Of a stretch of 40,846 nucleotides of DNA, positions 37,013 through 40,846 are shown piece by piece. The notes below the pieces were generated by a model that did no database searches, was not told where the DNA came from, and saw only the letters and a list, made by a program, of their open reading frames with translations. Position 1 is the first letter of the stretch, and the number at the start of each line of letters is the position of its first letter. Origin of the DNA: Vallitalea sp. (GTDB lineage Bacteria > Bacillota > Clostridia > Lachnospirales > Vallitaleaceae). The stretch is taken from NCBI GenBank assembly GCA_025210515.1, contig JAOARM010000031.1:1-40846 (forward strand), in the 5' to 3' direction. A program made the translations under genes and the position numbers.

Positions 37013-38100
37013 CTTCCAGCCCCTTTTATGTAGTTTGCCAACTCCTTGACTGTAACCCCCTCAACGGGTATTCCTATCTTTTCAAGCCTCTTTGCAAAGT
37101 TTGAATTATAGTAAGAGTTAGAATCCTCCTCTATTCCTGTAAATACCAAAGTTCTTACACCTGTATTTTTAACTTCTTGAAACTCTTTTAACATTGAGGT
37201 CTCCTCAGAAAATAAATCAGTTATTATCATGAAAAGAGTTTTATCGGGTCTTTTTATGAGATTCCTTGAATATGCTAATGCACTGGCTACGTCAGTTCCT
37301 CCACCAAGCTGTACATCAAGTAGTATATTTATTGGGTCTTCTTTAATATCAGATAGATTGACTATTCTCGTGTCAAACAATACTATATTTATGTCTATAT
37401 CACTTATGTTATAAAATATAGATGATACAATTGCTACATAGATTAACGACTTTACCATACTTCCACTACAATCTACTGCAAGAATTATGTCGGCTGGTCT
37501 ATTCTTTGCCTTGTTAGGATAGAAGTAAACATCTTTTACGTATAGTTTTTCTTCTTCTTTGTTATAATTTTTAATATTTTTTTCTATAGTTTTTTTTACA
37601 TCAATAACTTTTGATCTGTTGTATTTTGATGAGCTGAATTTGTTTATAGTTCCCACCTTTGATAAATCAATTTCCATCATTAGTTGTTTTTTAATCTCGT
37701 TGGCAATCTGCCTTATTTTATATTTTATCTTATTTCTGGCTTCTTCTTGGGTATAGTCCTTATACATTATCAAGTTTTGAAGAAGATCCATATCAGCCTT
37801 TGCATTTTTCAGGTAGTTATCGTCTGCAATTATCTCATACATCCCATATGTCTCAAATGCATCTGTGGCAATTTTATTGACTATGTCTTGGTCAAGAATT
37901 CTTTGTACATTTTGGAGATTCTTGATTACAATTACACCACTAGATTCCTTTCCATACATCCCTTTTCCATTGGAATATTCGCTATCGTATACACTATCTA
38001 GAAGCATTTCAACTGCAAGGTTGTCTTCGGATAAATCCATATTCAAGTTTTGTTTGGAGAATTTCCCTAGTATTAGTCTCCATTTTTCTAGATTATTCAT
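37009..38100 (-). CDS. VWA-domain protein of the AAA/DUF5682/SWIM operon
   Basis: 363-residue soluble protein. The N-terminal half (1-200) is helical, the C-terminal half (about 203-355) is a von Willebrand A domain with complete MIDAS residues: D210, S212, S214 (DCSGS), T269 (GGGTD) and D295 (ITDLF). No membrane helices, unlike BatA/BatB, so it works in the cytoplasm. The layout resembles CoxE/cobaltochelatase-type VWA partners of MoxR ATPases. It overlaps the DUF5682 gene by eight bases and the SWIM gene by four. Expected to bridge the ATPase and the other subunits by metal-dependent contact. Confidence 0.88.
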   Translation of the reverse strand: MNNLEKWRLILGKFSKQNLNMDLSEDNLAVEMLLDSVYDSEYSNGKGMYGKESSGVIVIKNLQNVQRILDQDIVNKIATDAFETYGMYEIIADDNYLKNAKADMDLLQNLIMYKDYTQEEARNKIKYKIRQIANEIKKQLMMEIDLSKVGTINKFSSSKYNRSKVIDVKKTIEKNIKNYNKEEEKLYVKDVYFYPNKAKNRPADIILAVDCSGSMVKSLIYVAIVSSIFYNISDIDINIVLFDTRIVNLSDIKEDPINILLDVQLGGGTDVASALAYSRNLIKRPDKTLFMIITDLFSEETSMLKEFQEVKNTGVRTLVFTGIEEDSNSYYNSNFAKRLEKIGIPVEGVTVKELANYIKGAGR

Positions 38101-40351
38101 AATAAATACCTCGCTGTTTCAATTTCTCCATAGAAAGAATCTCCATATCCCTATTTCTTATAAAATCCTCCTCACTTATATCAAATTTAATAAGAGGATT
38201 TTCAGAAATATCATTTAGATTAGCTATATCCTTACTTAGTCTTATAGTTTCCATAGGTCTTAGCTTTGTAAATATCTTTCTAAAATTAGGAAGTATTTTG
38301 AAGAAATCTTCCGTATCAAGGTCTTCAATAAATTTATTCAATATGACAAGAAATCTGTTGTTGCTAAGTAGTATTTGATAGTTGTTCAATAGCAAATATG
38401 AGAGAAAAAACGTTGTTCCCTTTAACTGAGCTTCACTTAATACAAAGTTGTTTTCTATTGTCCCAATCATCTCTTCTTCTCCTAGAAATCCCATTATATA
38501 TAATATTGAAAGGCTTATTCCCTTTAGGGATGTAGTCCATCTTTTATATAGAAGTATTTTAAGGGTCTCTATGAACAATTGGCTATCAATATTTTCATTT
38601 TTAGATCTATTTATGAATGAGTATATGTCATTAATAGAATCTGATAGCTTCGCTTCGTCTTCAATCCTAAGTTCTTCCATAGTCTGGAAAGATACCATGA
38701 GCTTTGTATAGATTTCATTAACCAAGTCGTCCAGTTTATCATCATATTTATTACCAAATGTCTCGTAATAATACGCAGCCTTTGTTATTTCATTAAATGC
38801 TACTGTAATCTCGAAAATGTTGTTTTCTTTCATCATGATAGACTTTATTTTATTAATAATTTTACCTATCAAACTTTCTACTTGAAGTACTACACAATCT
38901 TTGAGGCACGATACAATGTTAGAAAGGGTATGTGACTCTTTTATCTTCAAGTGTAGCTTTGATTCAACCGCCATATCTATGCTTTCACCTAAAAATGCTA
39001 CTTCTATAACTGAAGGCATAACTTTTTCCTTACTAGCCATCTTGTATGTTTGGGTCAAATATTTGTCTATATCTATATCAAATAGGTCTATTCCCTTAAT
39101 CTTATGGGCAAATTCTATGTCAAGATATGAAAGTTTATTTAAAAATACACTTCTCTTATATGCACTTCTGTTATTAAATACATTCAGCGTATAAATACTA
39201 TTGGGCTTGGTAAATTTATTGTTAACAAGTTGCTTTCTAAAATCTTCCACGATAGGTGGAAGATTTGATATATCATAAACTTGCCCGTATTCATCTCCTA
39301 TTAGATATGTCTTGAAATCTCTAAGTATTCTATTAGTATCTATGTACTGATTAAACTCTGTAAATACACTTATAGCACCATCAAAAAGTTCATATACTCC
39401 TGGAAGCTTCTTTTCCCTAAGGGAAGCAAGTCCATATGCTAGATCTATTGCACTTATTATTTTAGATATAGGTACTTGTTTATTTGTTTTCTTTCCATAT
39501 TTTGTAAGAAGTTCCACAAAAGTGTCCCTAGGATTTAGCCCATTTTTCAGAAGTATCTTATAGTAGTATGGATAGTATATTCCTGCACCATATCCATTAA
39601 GACTGGATATGTTCTGAACGTTATATGGTATTAGATAATTCTTATTATCCTTAGTAAGTACTTTTCTCCTTCTATCATCTATTTTTATCTCATTCTTATT
39701 CTTAATTAACTTAGGGAGGACGACACTATGAAAACCTCCTGTTATAACAAGGGTTCTTCTTTTTTTATACTCTTTTATTTTCTTTGCCATGTACGATTCT
39801 CTAAGGTCATTATAAGGATTTGAAGGGCTTAGTTTCCTTGTCACGCTACAATATGTGAGCATCTGTGCCATGTAGTCATCAATACTCTTTTCACCAAGTC
39901 CTATTTCAAAGTATTTTTCGTAATATTCATCAAAACTTCCAAGTCCGCTTTTTCTTACCAACTCAGAGATATAGTTAGAATACTCAAAATTTATTTTATG
40001 ATTTCTTACAACGTCAATATCATATACTGGAAGGTCTATAAACTTAGTTTCTATCTTCTTTCTAAATCCAAGTTCTATAGCTACATACTCAGGGGATGTG
40101 TTAAAAAATGGAAAGTTAACTCCTACCTTTATCTCCTTATTATCTACATTTCCGTATATAGAAACAGGCATTATTGACTTAGCAATGTTTTCTATAAGAT
40201 GATCTCCATCACTGGGTCCTTCTATCAGTATTATATCGGGTTTAAATTCTTTTATTGCTATTTTTACAAACTTGGAGCTAACAAGGCTATGATGTCTTAC
40301 TGGAAAGAAAAATATCTCTTCATTTTTAAATTCGTTTAGTTCTATTTTCAT
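38093..40351 (-). CDS. DUF5682 family protein
   Basis: 752-residue cytoplasmic protein. The start contains FFPVRHHSLVSSKFV and the IILIEGPSDGDHLI motif, and ITGGFHSVVLPKL lies near residues 203-215. These are the recognisable DUF5682 landmarks. Histidines H19/H20, E44 and H208 are in places that resemble the TraB/ChaN/erythromycin-esterase type fold, so an enzyme active site is possible, but that relation is inference. The C-terminal half is helical. ATGA overlap with the AAA ATPase gene and eight-base overlap with the VWA gene show coupled translation. No experimental function is known to me. Confidence 0.83.
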   Translation of the reverse strand: MKIELNEFKNEEIFFFPVRHHSLVSSKFVKIAIKEFKPDIILIEGPSDGDHLIENIAKSIMPVSIYGNVDNKEIKVGVNFPFFNTSPEYVAIELGFRKKIETKFIDLPVYDIDVVRNHKINFEYSNYISELVRKSGLGSFDEYYEKYFEIGLGEKSIDDYMAQMLTYCSVTRKLSPSNPYNDLRESYMAKKIKEYKKRRTLVITGGFHSVVLPKLIKNKNEIKIDDRRRKVLTKDNKNYLIPYNVQNISSLNGYGAGIYYPYYYKILLKNGLNPRDTFVELLTKYGKKTNKQVPISKIISAIDLAYGLASLREKKLPGVYELFDGAISVFTEFNQYIDTNRILRDFKTYLIGDEYGQVYDISNLPPIVEDFRKQLVNNKFTKPNSIYTLNVFNNRSAYKRSVFLNKLSYLDIEFAHKIKGIDLFDIDIDKYLTQTYKMASKEKVMPSVIEVAFLGESIDMAVESKLHLKIKESHTLSNIVSCLKDCVVLQVESLIGKIINKIKSIMMKENNIFEITVAFNEITKAAYYYETFGNKYDDKLDDLVNEIYTKLMVSFQTMEELRIEDEAKLSDSINDIYSFINRSKNENIDSQLFIETLKILLYKRWTTSLKGISLSILYIMGFLGEEEMIGTIENNFVLSEAQLKGTTFFLSYLLLNNYQILLSNNRFLVILNKFIEDLDTEDFFKILPNFRKIFTKLRPMETIRLSKDIANLNDISENPLIKFDISEEDFIRNRDMEILSMEKLKQRGIYYE

Positions 40352-40846
40352 CTTATCTCAGCTCTTGATTTGTATAGTTCACTGTAGATTTCACTTTTTT
40401 TAGCTCTTTCCTTTACTACTTTTTCAAAGTAATATTTCAGTGCACTTACATCCCCATCGTCTTCAAAATCAAAGCTATTTATTAAATTTTGTGCCACACT
40501 TTTCATGTTCATATAACTATCATTGAAGAATTTCGCATATACTGCACATTCGTGATAGACATTTACAAGTTCAGCTGTTGAAAGATTCTTAGTAGGCTTT
40601 TCAAGCTTATCCCCATCAACGGACTGTCCATTTCTCATCTCAACGAATACAGTTGTCAGCATATCTATTACATCTTCATCTATAACTATATCATCTTCTA
40701 CCTTCTTTACTTGGTTTTTAACAATTTCTTTTTCTATCTTTATATTGTTTACAGGATTAATGACTTCAATATTAAATCTTCTCTTTAACGCACTGCTCAT
40801 TTCGTTTACTCCTTTATCAAGGGTATTTGCAGTAGCAATTATATTA
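40348..40846 (-). CDS. MoxR-like AAA+ ATPase, 3' portion (cut by window edge)
   Basis: Only the last 165 codons are in the window; the frame stays open to the edge. The visible part starts at sensor 1 (IIATANT) and continues with the arginine-finger region SSALKRRFN, then the helical lid and a C-terminal extension of about 100 residues. An internal ATG at 40800 is not the true start. Walker A and B must lie upstream. This is the expected ATP-driven motor for the VWA, DUF5682 and SWIM proteins encoded after it, and it overlaps DUF5682 by ATGA. The promoter of the operon lies outside the window. Confidence 0.85.
   Translation of the reverse strand, partial: NIIATANTLDKGVNEMSSALKRRFNIEVINPVNNIKIEKEIVKNQVKKVEDDIVIDEDVIDMLTTVFVEMRNGQSVDGDKLEKPTKNLSTAELVNVYHECAVYAKFFNDSYMNMKSVAQNLINSFDFEDDGDVSALKYYFEKVVKERAKKSEIYSELYKSRAEIR

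Noticed and set aside
37684..38218. Plus-strand frames opposite the VWA and DUF5682 genes
   Set aside because: They are antisense to genes with complete motifs and lack ribosome sites.

Overview
The window is very AT-rich DNA with strong AGGAGG-type ribosome binding sites, short intergenic gaps and many translationally coupled genes. Gene content (YesM/YesN two-component pair, CUT1 sugar transporter, two dCache chemoreceptors, Bat/MoxR cluster, CopA) points to a motile, low-GC member of the Clostridia; a Vallitalea- or Lachnospirales-like organism is a guess, not something the sequence proves. No rRNA, tRNA, CRISPR array, insertion sequence or phage module was seen.

Layout. (1) 73-3047: a copper-exporting P-type ATPase (copA) behind a small excisionase-type HTH protein that shares its transcript. 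(2) 3284-4058: a decayed ABC-2 permease fragment and non-coding sequence. (3) 4059-10785: an ATC-hydrolase family gene divergent from a two-gene operon encoding an RND/MMPL transporter and a 1160-residue surface protein (GLUG repeats split by a long helical insert). The divergent promoters are packed with palindromes. (4) 10905-20500: a carbohydrate module. A substrate-binding lipoprotein, two CUT1 permeases and a secreted GH20 hexosaminidase run leftwards; a YesM-type kinase and YesN-type regulator run rightwards from the same control region. No ABC ATPase is present, so a shared one elsewhere is expected. (5) 20578-27745: a complete Bat-type cluster (MoxR, DUF58, a membrane protein, BatA, BatB, BatC, BatD). 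(6) 28117-32580: two paralogous dCache chemoreceptors. (7) 32834-35063: an XRE regulator, a short-chain dehydrogenase under a MerR-type operator, and a metallo-beta-lactamase-fold hydrolase whose Shine-Dalgarno overlaps a leader hairpin. (8) 35209-40846: a tightly coupled operon of a MoxR-like AAA+ ATPase (cut by the window edge), a DUF5682 protein, a VWA protein, a SWIM zinc-finger protein and a 91-residue protein.

The parts most worth following up are the AAA+/DUF5682/VWA/SWIM operon, which has the look of an ATPase-driven system of unknown (possibly defensive) purpose, and the RND transporter plus GLUG/coiled-coil surface protein pair, whose transporter also carries a glycine-periodic, bactofilin-like tail. 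The window therefore holds two separate MoxR+VWA machines about 8 kb apart. All family calls were made by eye from motifs; no database search was run.
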